Part shown: positions 13,430 through 25,800 of the stretch, one piece after another
Numbering within the stretch: the stretch's first letter is position 1
How the letters are laid out: each line of letters begins with the position of its first letter
NCBI GenBank assembly: GCA_029204225.1
Contig: MU832088.1
Location: forward strand, 1-64,000
From: Diphasiastrum complanatum
Lineage: Eukaryota > Streptophyta > Lycopodiopsida > Lycopodiales > Lycopodiaceae
DNA length: 64,000 bases
Reading direction: 5' to 3'
The notes under the pieces: generated by a model
Databases searched by the model: none
What the model was told of the DNA's origin: nothing
The model's input: only the letters and a program-made list of their open reading frames with translations
Made by a program: the position numbers and the translations under genes

Positions 13430-14540
13430 TCAAGGACTCACACTACCTTTGGTACCTAGTTGCCTTATTGAGTTTAAATCTGCCAAAACTACCTACAAAC
13501 TTTGGAGCCTTCCTTCCGTAAACTTTCTGGTGCCCATCTCTATTGAATTGTGGATTACTCTAACCCTTCTTACTGATACAGTAGCTCAAGCTTGAAAACT
13601 TGCCTCTGTACACAAGAATCCCTTGTTTGACACTCCTATGGCCTTTAATACCGTCATAAAAATGAACAGATTTGAACTCTCAAGATGTCCTTCTGAGCAA
13701 ACTTGGGCTAGAACTAGAGGCCACTTTGAAACTAGTTTTAATAGAATGAGCCTGCATCAAGCTAGAATTTGAAACTTGAAAAGATCTTTCTTTAAATGCA
13801 GGTGCAGTGACAAATGTAAAAACAATTCTTCTTTTGTCTGGTTTGACCATGCTTTCTGGTTCATGATGATTAATCTTGCCAAGTTCTTCCCTGGTGCCTC
13901 TCTACAGAACCAACTAAATGCGTTTTTACTTTGGCTGCATAAACCTGCTAGAGATGTCATCAAAGCCCACCTTACCTTTCTTTGTATCAGACAACGCATG
14001 ATTGATGCTGCCATTGAACTTTCCATTAACCCTACTGCTAAAGCTCCTAGCACATCTTGGCAATGTCGAGAATATCCGCGAAATTGACCACCTTCTAACT
14101 AAGCCCAGCTTCTCTACCTTACAGGATAAATACTTCCTAAATACGAGTAAAAAGAGAGGATCCTTCAATCTGAACAATCCAAGTTTGGCTATATCAGGCA
14201 GTGACAACAAGAAGAGAAAATTTTTAATAAAGGCAATGAGGGGCAAACTTGTGGTGGCAAAGAGGATATTTCTATCAGGAAGCTAAATTTTATCGTGATT
14301 GATTCATGTGCAGAAAAAAAAAAAAAACTGGAGGTCAATGCAACAAGTAGGCTACAACTTATGGTTAGACAAAGGGAAGATATTCTTACATTCACTTTAC
14401 TACAATAGATGCCCTGAGAGTACAAATGTCAAACAACTTTATTCTGAGACTTTACTTCAGATTTTTGGTTCTATTGATGAGATCTTTGAGCAAATTGTGT
14501 TTGGTCAGATTTATTTTCCGCATTTGAAACATGAATGATA
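13430..14540 (+). pseudogene. unknown protein family, copy A of a tandem pair
   Basis: Unrecognised. Frames here read FNTVIKMNRFELSRCPSEQ, TRGHFETSFNRMSLHQARI, SFFKCRCSDKCKN, WFMMINLAKFFPGASLQ and LHKPARDVIKAHLTFL. They match copy B (15,223-16,298) over most of its length at roughly 60% by eye. Further frames to 14,538 (for example YYNRCPESTNVKQLYSETLL) may continue it. The coding frame is broken. A Cys cluster (CRCxxKC) after a basic stretch could bind metal. A transposon gene is more likely than a host gene. Confidence 0.5.
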
Positions 14541-15133
14541 TAAACAACTTTCAAGTCCTTTGTGAGTTCGATATTAATTATATTTCAGAATACCTAAAAA
14601 AGAGTTACCAAAAACCCTAATAGAAAAATAAGATTTATTTTTTACTATGTACCTTTAAAAGCACACAAAAATTCCTTCAGATGGATTACGAATGCACATG
14701 ATTGCTACTAGGGTGGCCACATTTCTTACAGGAGCTCTTGGTATTCTGGCTCCACTCCTCATGGAGGGTGTAGGCCTTTAGGCAAGTACATACCGGTGTA
14801 TCCTAAATGAGGATTAACCCACTTTGGCAATACAACTCATCCATTGAAATCCACCTTAATGTGCCAAACAAAATCACCCCTATGTGGTTTACTTATAGGT
14901 TATACACCTGGCATCCAATAGACCAGTTTTTTTAAACTCATGTAAAGTAATTATCTCACGAAGTATTGCTGCTATATACAGTATGAGATCACCAAGAAAA
15001 TATTCATACGCAATATGCTTTATAGATTTATGTTTGAACTATCTGATTTTCTCTTGGCGGACAGTTAGCACTCCATCTCAAAGGTGCAAACTGCCCCCTG
15101 AGATACCTTGCTAATTGTGGGTACAGTTGGTGG

Positions 15134-15135
<2 letters not shown>
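14541..15135. other. spacer between the tandem pair
   Basis: No gene seen. Around 14,680-14,930 short coding-like frames occur, but no family is recognisable. The spacer ends in a (CT)n array. Confidence 0.4.

Positions 15136-15222
<87 letters not shown>
15136..15222. repeat. (CT)n microsatellite
   Basis: About 87 bp of pure CT repeat directly before the start of copy B of the unknown family. Confidence 0.98.
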
Positions 15223-15223
<1 letters not shown>

Positions 15224-16298
15224 GGATGCTCCTTTGTTTAATTTTACCCTTGAAAACTTTCCACTCCTGCATATAATAAAGCTTTATTTTTTATTAAGTA
15301 GATTTTCCACTCAAAAATTTGATTTAATATTTTATAAAGGTTTTCACCCGCTTGTTTATACTGAAGACCTTGATGAAGACAGTGCCTCTCAACTTGAGAT
15401 CTTTTCTAAAGACATTTGCGATATTGGTGACCTCTCATCTTTTGATTTCTGCCAATCCAAAAACTGTCAATTCCCTTTTGTTCCTGCTAGAATCATCGAG
15501 TATAAATCCACTCTTACCTCTTACAAGCTCTAGAGTCTCCCTTCTGTTAATTTCCTTGCATCGATACCTATTGACCTTTGGATTTTGATGACTCATTTGA
15601 CAGAAAAAGAAATACAAGTCTGCAAATTGGCCGCTTTACACAAAAATCCTTTACTCGAGACCCCTGTTTCTTTTGATACCATTATCCGCATGAACAAATT
15701 TGAACCCTCTCGTTGCCCCTCTATGCAAGTTTGGATCAGGACCAGAGGACACTTTGAGATTGACTTCAATAGAATGAACCTACACCAAGCCAGAATTTGG
15801 ATCTGGAAAAGACCCTTTTTCACATGTAGATGTGGTGAAAAGTGTAAAAGTAGTTCTTCCATCATTTTGTTTGATCATGATATGTGGTTCATTATGAATA
15901 ACCTTGCCAAGTTTTTTCCTGGTGCTTCCCTCCAAAATCACATAAACACCTTCTTCATGTGGCTAAATAAACCTGCTAGGGATGTTGTAAAATCTCATAT
16001 TACTTTTCTCTTTATCCAATACATGACGGATGCCTCTATTGAACTTGCTAAAGACTCTTCCGTCAAATTACTTGCACCTTTGGGAGATGCCGAGAATATC
16101 CGAGAGATAGAATGCCTCTTAAAATGTCCGAGTTTTTCTACCCTCCAAGACAAGTACTTCCAGAACTCAAACAAAAGGACAGGCTCTTTTAATTTGAACA
16201 ATCCAAACTCGGTCATTTACGGTTCAGGAACGGGAAAAAAAAAAGCGTGTTTCAGATTTCAAAGCAAAGGAAGGACAGAGCAATGTCAACAAAGATGA
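15223..16298 (+). pseudogene. unknown protein family, copy B of a tandem pair
   Basis: Two long frames, 15,223-15,532 and 15,585-16,298. The second (at most 237 aa) reads EKEIQVCKLAALHKNPLLET, FEPSRCPSMQVWIRTRGHFE, FFTCRCGEKCKSSSS, WFIMNNLAKFFPGASLQNHI, WLNKPARDVVKSHITFL and LQDKYFQNSNKRTGSFNLNN. It matches copy A at 13,430-14,540. It has no signal peptide or membrane segment. A CRCGEKC cluster resembles a small metal site. I cannot assign a function. Repetition and context favour an element-borne gene. The first frame could be an upstream exon or a shifted part of the same gene. Confidence 0.5.
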
Positions 16299-16329
16299 CT
16301 TACTGTTATGGCCATATTCGGTTAAGGAC

Positions 16330-17060
16330 CTGGAATAGTTCTAATATGGTAGGTCGGCCCTCCGGTATTCGAGATTGTTGGTCACACTGTTATTTAATTC
16401 GGTGTCAAGGCCTGTTCGTGACTAATTACCTTGAGAGGACCCAGACACTCTAATTGAGACATATGGAGTATTGCATGTCTGTGTGACGGATATAGACAGG
16501 AGGATTGCATGAAGAGATGAGACCTATTTATAGTTTACTTGCATGGGGGTTGCATGGTTTCATGCACGGGACTCTACTCTCTATATAATGAGGTAGGGAT
16601 TCTCCCGTCGACATATTGGGTTTAGGTTACCAGTTTCTCTCTTCTCCTCTTGCTTTACATGGCATGGCTTGGGGGCTAGATCCAGTTTGATCTAGGATTG
16701 GTTGGGCAATTTGGCTCCATAGTCTCTCCTATTGTGTTCTCCTATCCTCATGTTAGGGGTTATCCCTTGGGGTCTTTACATTGGTATCATAGCCCGGCTA
16801 AGATGCGGTCATGGATGGATGGAGACAAAACTACATCGATTTGGAAGTTGAAGCGCTTGGATTTACATCCCAGTTTGAGTGCTGTTTTTTCTCAAGGGAA
16901 TGGAGTGGGATTCACAAATTCCGGATAAGTAGCATACTTTTCAAAAATTATTGGCAGAGTGCACTTCTACATGGATTTTTTGGTAAAAGATGCTGCAAAT
17001 TTGTAGGAATTTATTTGCAGCTTCATGATTTCTTGAGGAAGTTTTTCAAATGATGTTTAG
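16330..17060 (+). mobile_element. LTR with TATA box and Met-tRNA primer site
   Basis: An LTR-like stretch contains CTCTATATAATGAG near 16,583 and ends …TTTACA at 16,780. It is followed by TGGTATCATAGCC at 16,782-16,794, a variant Met-tRNA primer site. Some 250 bp of untranslated or gag-side sequence follows without a clear gene. The family (gypsy or copia) cannot be fixed from this. Confidence 0.55.
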
Positions 17061-19250
17061 TGATCTGCAAAAGTTAATTCGGTTACTTGGTTCATTGCTG
17101 GATTTCACTCAGATGAAATTATGAACTGCCTGCATCAGTCCACAATGCTCTGAATCATGTTATTTGTTCAAGTTCATAGATAATTTGTTGGTAAATTGTC
17201 CAGTTAATATGGACTGTGGGAGCATAAGCACATCATTCCAATTATCGCATGCATAGGATTAAGGATTATTTTGTCTAAATCCTTCTGTAAACCTGCATGT
17301 TGAGAGCATAGAGCAGAGGAGCAGTTTACTAGTATTCTGATTCTGAGAGGAAAGTGAAGCTATGAATATTAGTTAAGATCAATAACTTCCGTGGATCTGC
17401 TGTTCTCTGTAGAATTTTGATAAGCTTATGCTCACTTCAATATGACCTGCAAGTATTGAAATAAGTATGAAGTAATGTCAGAAATTCTGAGAGCAAATCT
17501 ATTTCTCTTTGGGCTGTAGGCCAAGCCAGGGGTCAAGTTTTTGATGATTGTTGTCCATTTGTAGAAGGCAGAAATCTCGTTCTGAATCAAAGTAAGGTTA
17601 ATCTTGTTGAAGGAAAGAATCTGGTTCACCTTCGAGTTGTTGCATCCCTCTGTGAGAAGAGGTTTTGGGATCTGAGAGTCTTGCAAAAAGCTTTTAGAGT
17701 GATTGTCTTCAGCCCTACAGAAAGATACGCTCAGAAGGAAGCTGATAGCGATCTAGGGCCGATGGTACACATGAGGATTTGCAATCTCATCTTTCTTTTG
17801 CAAAATCTGTTGGAGATGCATCCATTATTGTGAAATGGAGCGCATTTTGACCAGCAAAATTGTATCCCTTTCTATCCAAAACAGTGAAGAGCGTGGAGTT
17901 GTGGAATTGAGGTGCGATGGAGCGAACTAAATTCTGAGTAGTTCGTTCTCTCTCTCGATTGCTCTCTCTCGATTGAGGCAGATTGGTGCGAAGTGATACT
18001 CGGGAGGACGCTTCATAGAATGAAGCTGTGGTGGCTAGAATGTTGTTAAGAAACACTTAGGGTTTGTTTGAGATTTTTTCCAAAACCCTTAAAAGGATTA
18101 CTTTGGGGTAAAGTTTGGCTTTACATGGGGGGTTTTTGGAATTAAAAATTCTTGGGAATTTTATGGCTCTTTTAGGGAAGAAATTACATTTTTTTTTTGA
18201 ATGCATGGCCATAGGGGTTGTTAATTTAGTAACAAATATGTAGCCCAGAGTCTTTTGTTGAGCCTCATTTCCATTTTGTCTTTTGGCATGTGGAAATGGT
18301 TTCGAAAGGAGATTTATGAGACAATCTGCCTAAACCAACAGTGAAGAATAGAATTTTCGATTCTTCGGGGCATTGCCAAGGAAATGGTGTAAAGTGATAT
18401 TTTGATATCCTAACAATCAGTCGGTGAACTAAAGGTTCGCAGATTTAGGATTGGAAGCAAGATATTCATTCCTCATGGGTTACTTTCTCCAATATGGTAC
18501 CCGGTCAAAAAAAAAAATTATTTTTTCTGGTACTATGCTTGGTGGTGACTAAACTTTGGAAGCTAAGTTCTTCCCAGATTAAAAGTTAAATTTGAATTTT
18601 TTTTCTTTTCTGTTGAATTTCGAACTTGGATAAAAGTTTGAAATCTGTTTCTTGTCCGATATATTTTTAATCGATATTGATCGTTGGAAATGGGTCAAGG
18701 GAACGTTTGAGCAACTCGTAAAACCATTAAACAATATGAAATGGCCAGATAGAATGAATGATGATAGAACTCTTTATCCGATCAGATGGAATCTTGTTTG
18801 GATACAGTTTAAGAGTTTCTAAAATCCTATTGGTAGGATTTCCATACTTGTAATTTCACATTCTGAGTTTGAATAGTTTTTGACAATATTGATGGAGTAA
18901 TGCCAAACTAGTGAATAAAAAGAGAAAACAGTCCAATTTTATTGGAAAATCATAATAATAGGAACTGATCAGAAGTAAAATTGATTTCATTTCCAATTAA
19001 AATCCTATGATGGTGTAGATATCGATAATTCTAGCCAGGTATAGGATAGAGATGAAACGGTTTCAAACTTTTTTCCTACAGTAATTAATTTTTTACATTT
19101 ACTAATGTCTTTAGTTCTTCATTATACCTTAGCTAGAAGATTTTTAGGGGACTGAAAATTCTGAGGGAAGAAGGGTAGACATCAGTGGTAGTAAGTGTGA
19201 TTGTGAAATGTATTTCACAGTTAGAATTTGGGTAATCCCAGTAAATAATT
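17061..19250. other. no confident gene; possible old minus-strand exons at 17,432-18,056
   Basis: Minus-strand frames at 17,787-18,056 (89 aa) and 17,432-17,686 (84 aa) look more gene-like than their surroundings, for example KINLTLIQNEISAFYKWTTI. They match nothing I can name, and neither has clear splice sites. The rest is AT-rich and featureless by eye. Confidence 0.3.
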
Positions 19251-19631
19251 GCATTAGAGGAGTTCTAAATTCAAAAAAGGCCCTTTTGTAAAGATTCTTT
19301 TTATATTTTTTCTCAATTTTTTCTTACACATGGACCAGTCAAAACACTCAAATTTGAAATCTACGTAACGTAACTTTTTGAGTCCACATTTTGTTTCCTC
19401 ACTAAAAATGGCATAACTTTTTAGTGGTAAGTCCGAATTTAGCGGAGTTTGGTGCATTGGAAAGCGCACGACAAGGACTTTCCAATGATATGTTAGAAGA
19501 CATAATTTTGAACTACGATTAAAGAGTTATGGCAGGTCAAAAGTATTAGTGTTATAATATTTTAATAATATAAACTACATCTTGCACGAATTTTTAAAGG
19601 GTCTTTTTGGAGCCCAAAACTCCTCTAATGC
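19251..19631. mobile_element. MITE-like element sharing ends with the H3/C48 element
   Basis: 381 bp, bounded by a perfect 14-bp inverted repeat: GCATTAGAGGAGTT at 19,251-19,264 and its complement at 19,618-19,631. Inside the left end, CTTTTGTAAAGATTCTTTTT and TTGAAATCTACGTAACGTA also occur, reversed, at the right end of element copy 2 (28,660-28,780). No coding capacity. I could not identify a clear target-site duplication. Confidence 0.7.
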
Positions 19632-21339
19632 TTAATACCGGATATTAATTTCCTAGATTAAATTAATAACTATATCTTTGTAACGATTGAGTTATCTGTA
19701 GTTTTGGATGTCAATTGTGATGTTAGAAGTAGAATCTGATACATGGATTACATTGGATCTGTTAATTGATAGAAGCTTGTCCCTAGAGTAGAACTCTTGG
19801 ATCCAATGGGATTCAAAGCTTGTCATTAACCAGGAAAGATCAGAATGTAATGTGGATCCATGCTAATTCTTCTGTTTAAATCACATGATCAGGATCTGTA
19901 GTATCCATCTGAGTGGTGTGCCAATCATCCGAATAAATGGATTCTCCAGTGTTTGGGAACAAGAGATAATATCCTAGTGATTATAGGACAGCTAGATGAT
20001 CAGTGGATCTCTAGAATATCAGATAAGGCGGTCAAGGGTTTTCTGGAAAAAAAAGTTGATGGTATGGGACATCAGTAATTTTAGAAAGAGAATTCTAGGA
20101 CTGTAAAGATCTGATGATCAATGGTGTGTTTTTAGTACCTAGTCGCGATATGGAAAAAAGAAAACCATTCGATCAAATGTTGGGTATTTTGAAAAATTTT
20201 GAGGTTTAATCTAGATCCCAATGTGGTATCTCATCATTTACAAAATCAAAGGCCCTCAAATCTATTTCTCACTTTCTTAATTAATCCTTTACTTCTTAGT
20301 AATTTCTATAATATAGACATCAGACTGGTTCATATGATTCTTTCCAGCATGAAGTTATTCTTCTGAAAGACTGTTATGTCATATAAATTACTACTTGTGT
20401 GAATAGACTTGGAATTCAAATAAATTCTAAGGTTAACGTGTTTCAATTTCTTAAACCTTGTATATCTCTTGTTGCATAAATAGATTTCAGTGGAATGATT
20501 GTACTGTCACTCGGGTTGGAAATATTTGAAGGAAAAGTCTTGTTTGTAATAAAGTGGAAGCACGTTTACACACCATCATACACTTCATATAGCCTACTGT
20601 CCAACGATCAGCGATGGACAGGAGGAGCTTTTTTCTCTTATGCTCTGATAATTTATAATGATTAATGGGCTGACTATCCAGTGATGGACTACAAACTGTA
20701 ATTATCTTTTTGGATATGTTTTGCATAGATATCCTCCTCTTGTCGGATATAGTTAAGCTCAATAATGATGACATATTGACTCTCTTTAAAGTGTTCACTT
20801 ATCTTTGGTCTCACAATACGAAACTAATGATATTTCATGTTATAGTTGCATCGTATTGCTCCGGCTTCTCCAAGGTACGTCTTGGTTCATATCTGTACCT
20901 GATATCAATTATCTCAAGGTATGGCACCAATCTCCACAAAGCAAGTTAGCTATCGTAATCCGATTATGTCTTGTAAACGTTCTTTTCATAATCATTTTGT
21001 AAGTAGCTATATGCTAAACAGTGTGACTTTTGGCTTTTTTATGATCTAAAAGAGAAAGAATTCTCTTGCTTAAAACAACCATGGCTGTTTCTCAAGAAGC
21101 TACGTCTACAACCATTCGGGTATGCTTTTTGAGTTTAAACAAACTATTCGCATCCTCAATAAGTATGGTAGTTTCGGTTCCATATTTTTATGGTATATCA
21201 CTCCTCTACACAAGCTCTTGTTTTCTCTTCTTTCTTTTCTTTTCTAATTTTTTTTTTAAAAAATGACATAAGACCACATTTAAGTCGAACTAAAGCACCT
21301 TGAAATAAGATTTGGTCACTAAAAGTAACGGTAAGGACT
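19632..21339. other. no gene recognised
   Basis: AT-rich, with scattered short frames of up to about 100 codons that resemble no known family. Confidence 0.45.
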
Positions 21340-22356
<1,017 letters not shown>

Positions 22357-23003
22357 GAATAATACTCAATTATATCTCGCTCTTTTATTTACACTTTGTT
22401 GGGTGATATCTAAGTCAAATTAGAGGAGTTCTCAATATCAAAAAGATTCTTTAAGGAATGCCATGTAGGATATACAAAAATATCAAAATTAAAAAAAAAA
22501 CAATATTGTTTATTTGCTTGCCCACACCACCCCCAAGGCCTCCCCAACTCCCAATGATCTAACCACAGTGTCTATAGTCACAGTTAAGAACTGTTAACAG
22601 TTCGCAGTATAATTTGACTACATTCAAAAATATTTCCTCCATTGGTTACGAAAAGGGCAATATTTTCACTAGATCTAGAATATGACCGCCATCTCCAAAT
22701 TTGAATCGAAAAAAATTGCAAAATGTTTACATATACATTCCTTCCATGAGAATGGAAATATGAGCGCCAACTACCTATGGGAATGAAAAAATGAGCGGCA
22801 TTTCCAAATTTAAATCAAGCATACAAGCATGGAGATTGGATTGATCGTACATAGTATATAATATAATCAAAGATGAGTATTTTGTTTTGCTTCATAGAAT
22901 CTGGTCATAGTACTTTGATGCAACTGATTACTCTATTATTTTTTTTATGATGACATTATATCATCTACATGTGGATATCCCTATTGATTTGGCACCTTTG
23001 CAG

Positions 23004-25097
23004 AGAAGAGGAGGCAAAGGAGTTCAAATATCTGCTGAAGATCGTTCTCGTTACAAGGCAAAAGGAAAGAAAAACTTGGATTTGTGGACAGATGGAACTT
23101 ATATCCACAAGATCCAAGCACTTTGACACATCCCACATTCTCTTCAATAACTCATTTAGTTACATGGATATGCAATGGGCATAGTGGATTACTAGGATAT
23201 TGTGAAAGATTGCAAAACCATGGAAAACAACTTTATATGAATCAAGTTCACTTTTTAGAAGGTGAGTTAATTCGGATATCCTCTTATTGTCAGAATAGAG
23301 ATTGTCATCTCCAAAAGACGTTAGAAGAAAATGAACAACTTAAAAATAATAATGAATCATTACAGAAGATAACAATCGATATCAAATCGGAACTAGAACA
23401 AATGCAATCAGTCTTACAGTCTATTCGTATTGAAAACTTACAATTATTGAAGGATGTGGATTTGGCAAAGAAGAAAGCTGAAAGTAAGAAGCGAAAGTGA
23501 AAAAGTTGCAAGGATATTCAAACGCTTTCAAAAGGAGGTTATCAAAATAGAAGGATCCGTGCATTCAAGTAAGCATATTGTGATTTTTGTAAGTTTTTTA
23601 ATGACATTTGGATTTAATTTCAGCTATGGTGATATTTTGTTAACTATCTATTTTTTTTGCAGATCTGCATTAGTAGCTCCTCGGAATATTAAAGACAATG
23701 CTTCACTAGGAATGTCATTGGGCACAATATTGACTTGCAAATCCACTAAGCGTATCATGATGAACAATAGGATTTCAAATGTAAAGTGTAAAATAACAGA
23801 GTCTTTGATGGTGGACATTCAAATTTTTTTAGATAAGACTATAGTTCAGGGTGCTTGTGATTTTGCGGGTATTAGCAGGGAAGCATATGCAACAATACTT
23901 AAACTAATTAGAGAAGCTTTTAAGCAAGTTCAAATTAGAAAACTCCCAATCCCTAGGACATATCATTTGAAGAAAGAGAGGGATACATTAAACATAGGTA
24001 TGCATAAGATCACTGGAACTCCATTTCATATTGAGGAGGTGTATGAAACTGATGGAAGATCGATATTCTATAATTCATCAAACAATTTATTTGTTGATCT
24101 AAATTACTTGCTGAGATACATCGTCACATTCTATGATATAACCTATGAAAAGGTGAATGGCAAAATAATCATAGTATTTAAGTTAGATGAGTCAGAAATT
24201 GTGAAAGGGCAGAAGATGGAAAGGGTTAGTATAACTCTCATGAATGGTGCTCTATCACAAACAGAGAACCAAGAAGATTTCAAATTCAGTGTCCAGTCAA
24301 AAAATGATATATGGTAGTTGGCAACGTTTCAGGTAACTAGCCTCATTATTACATTACATTCATTGAATAGTATTAATACATTGTAAACTAAGTCTGATTA
24401 ATTCTTTGGACAGGTGCTGAAAGAGTATCATGATATATTATCATGGATATTCTCAAGGACATCTTATCCTAGGATCATCAAGGACCATATGGATGGAGGA
24501 CTTCTCAATATTCCAGGAGTTGGAGACTTCAATGTTGAATGGCACTTAGCAGGTGATTTGAAAACATTGAAATGTATGTATAATGTCTCTCACGGTGCTA
24601 CACCAAAACACCCTTGTTTGTATTGCATGAAAATGGCAAAAGATGTAACTAGGAGTACAGGAATTACTAGAGAATATGCAGATCCAAACTGGAAGCCTGT
24701 GTTGCCTATCCCCTTAAAAAATGTGCATGTTTGCACTCTTCATGCAGAAGTTAGATTAATAGAAAATTTTCATATATATTTAGATCCAAACGTAAGACTA
24801 ACATTATGATTTTGACATATGCAGCACATACTAAGAGATCATACAACATTTTTTGCAAATACATATGGAAGCTTGAGTGTATGGTCATCACAAGGGATGG
24901 AGAAGTCACACTGGCAAGCACGAGCAGCATTTCATCGAAAAACACAACATGGAGGAACCAATGAAAAACGAAACTACATTTGTCAATTGTTTCAGTGGTT
25001 CTACCGCAGAGTTCAGATTCGACATATAACAAAGTCCACACAATACAACAAGTTTAAAAAAGCATGCAAGTTTATACAGGAAAAGAAAATTAGATGA
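23004..25097 (+). pseudogene. T gene, transposase-like protein (copy 2)
   Basis: Exon starts after …TTTGCAG at 23,003: RRGGKGVQISAEDRSRYKAK then LDLWTDG, SITHLVTWIC and a coiled coil (about 23,240-23,490). An intron (acceptor at about 23,661) leads to SALVAPRNIKDNASLGMSLG, VQGACDFAGISREAYATILK, KIIIVFKLDESEIVKGQK and, after an intron ending at about 24,413, EWHLAGDLKTLKCMYNVSHG, HPCLYCMK, VLPIPLKNVHVCTLHAEVRL. A last exon (from about 24,823) gives QGMEKSHWQARAAFHRKTQH and QLFQWFYRRVQIRH. KLDES, GDLK and LHAE could be the D-D-E triad of an RNase H fold, with CxxC between; this is inference. The layout recalls large uncharacterised transposon-linked proteins of animals and protists. A segment found in copy 1 is missing here. 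Confidence 0.7.
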
Positions 25098-25217
25098 TTG
25101 CTGAGTCGAAGATCATCATGACATATTCAGAATTGCTTTGCAAATTCATTGAACAAGACAGGAGAAATACCCAATGTAAATGTATTGATTGTATTATACC
25201 AAAATACAAAGTGTCAG

Positions 25218-25800
25218 CTATTCATCATCAGATCTTGTATCAGATTCTATCGTAGTATTGTCATGAAGAAATTCTCTGCTAGCGTATGCATCTAATAGAT
25301 GTGCATTATCCTTATTTCCACTAAGCTCAATATAAGTGGAATACAATGAATAATGGGAGCTCCTTAAAGGAACATTCCCATCAGTAAAGCCTAAAATGTT
25401 CAAAACATAAGATCTTTTGACAAAAATGATCTGATTTGTCTTAACAAATTTATGTCCTCCTAGATAAAATGATAAAGCTTTAACTGCCATTATAAGACTC
25501 TCCTCGATTGGGCTCAGCTTGGAATCAGCAATACAGATCTCATTTTTCAGGAAATGCCTAAGATAGTGGCCCAGTCCATTGTCCCTCTGGAACGAGGATG
25601 CGTGTTGTCTGAACCCACCTCGTCTTGCAGCAAAATCATCTATTATGAGAGCATCCTACAATAGGAAATTTGTTAGCAAAAACACATCAGTGATTGAAAA
25701 CATTCAAATGCAAGGAAGATTAAACACTTACACATTCTTCATCAGCAGTAGCAACCAGATCAGGATGATCAATATAATGACCATGTACTGAAGTGGAATC
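25218..25800 (-). pseudogene. M gene, unknown protein, last two exons (copy 2)
   Basis: Not recognised. On the minus strand an exon from about 25,800 reads HYIDHPDLVATADEEC. It is followed by a GT…AG intron (about 25,679-25,731) and the last exon, 25,678-25,218: DALIIDDFAARRGGFRQHAS, LGHYLRHFLKNEICIADSKL, MAVKALSFYLGGHKFVKTNQ, IIFVKRSYVLNILGF and a tail SDTRSDDE. It aligns with copy 1 (8,507-8,945) throughout. The LGGHK…IIFVKR core is best conserved. The 5' part is cut off exactly where the H3-tail/C48 frame starts on the other strand, which suggests a deletion joined the two. Confidence 0.65.

Noticed and set aside
17432-18056. Host gene on the minus strand
   Set aside because: The frames look slightly coding-like but have no family match, no clear splice sites and a simple-sequence-derived stretch. 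Kept only as a note.
20487-20949. Retroelement coding fragment at 20.5-20.9 kb
   Set aside because: Short frames on both strands lack any reverse-transcriptase, integrase or RNase H motif.
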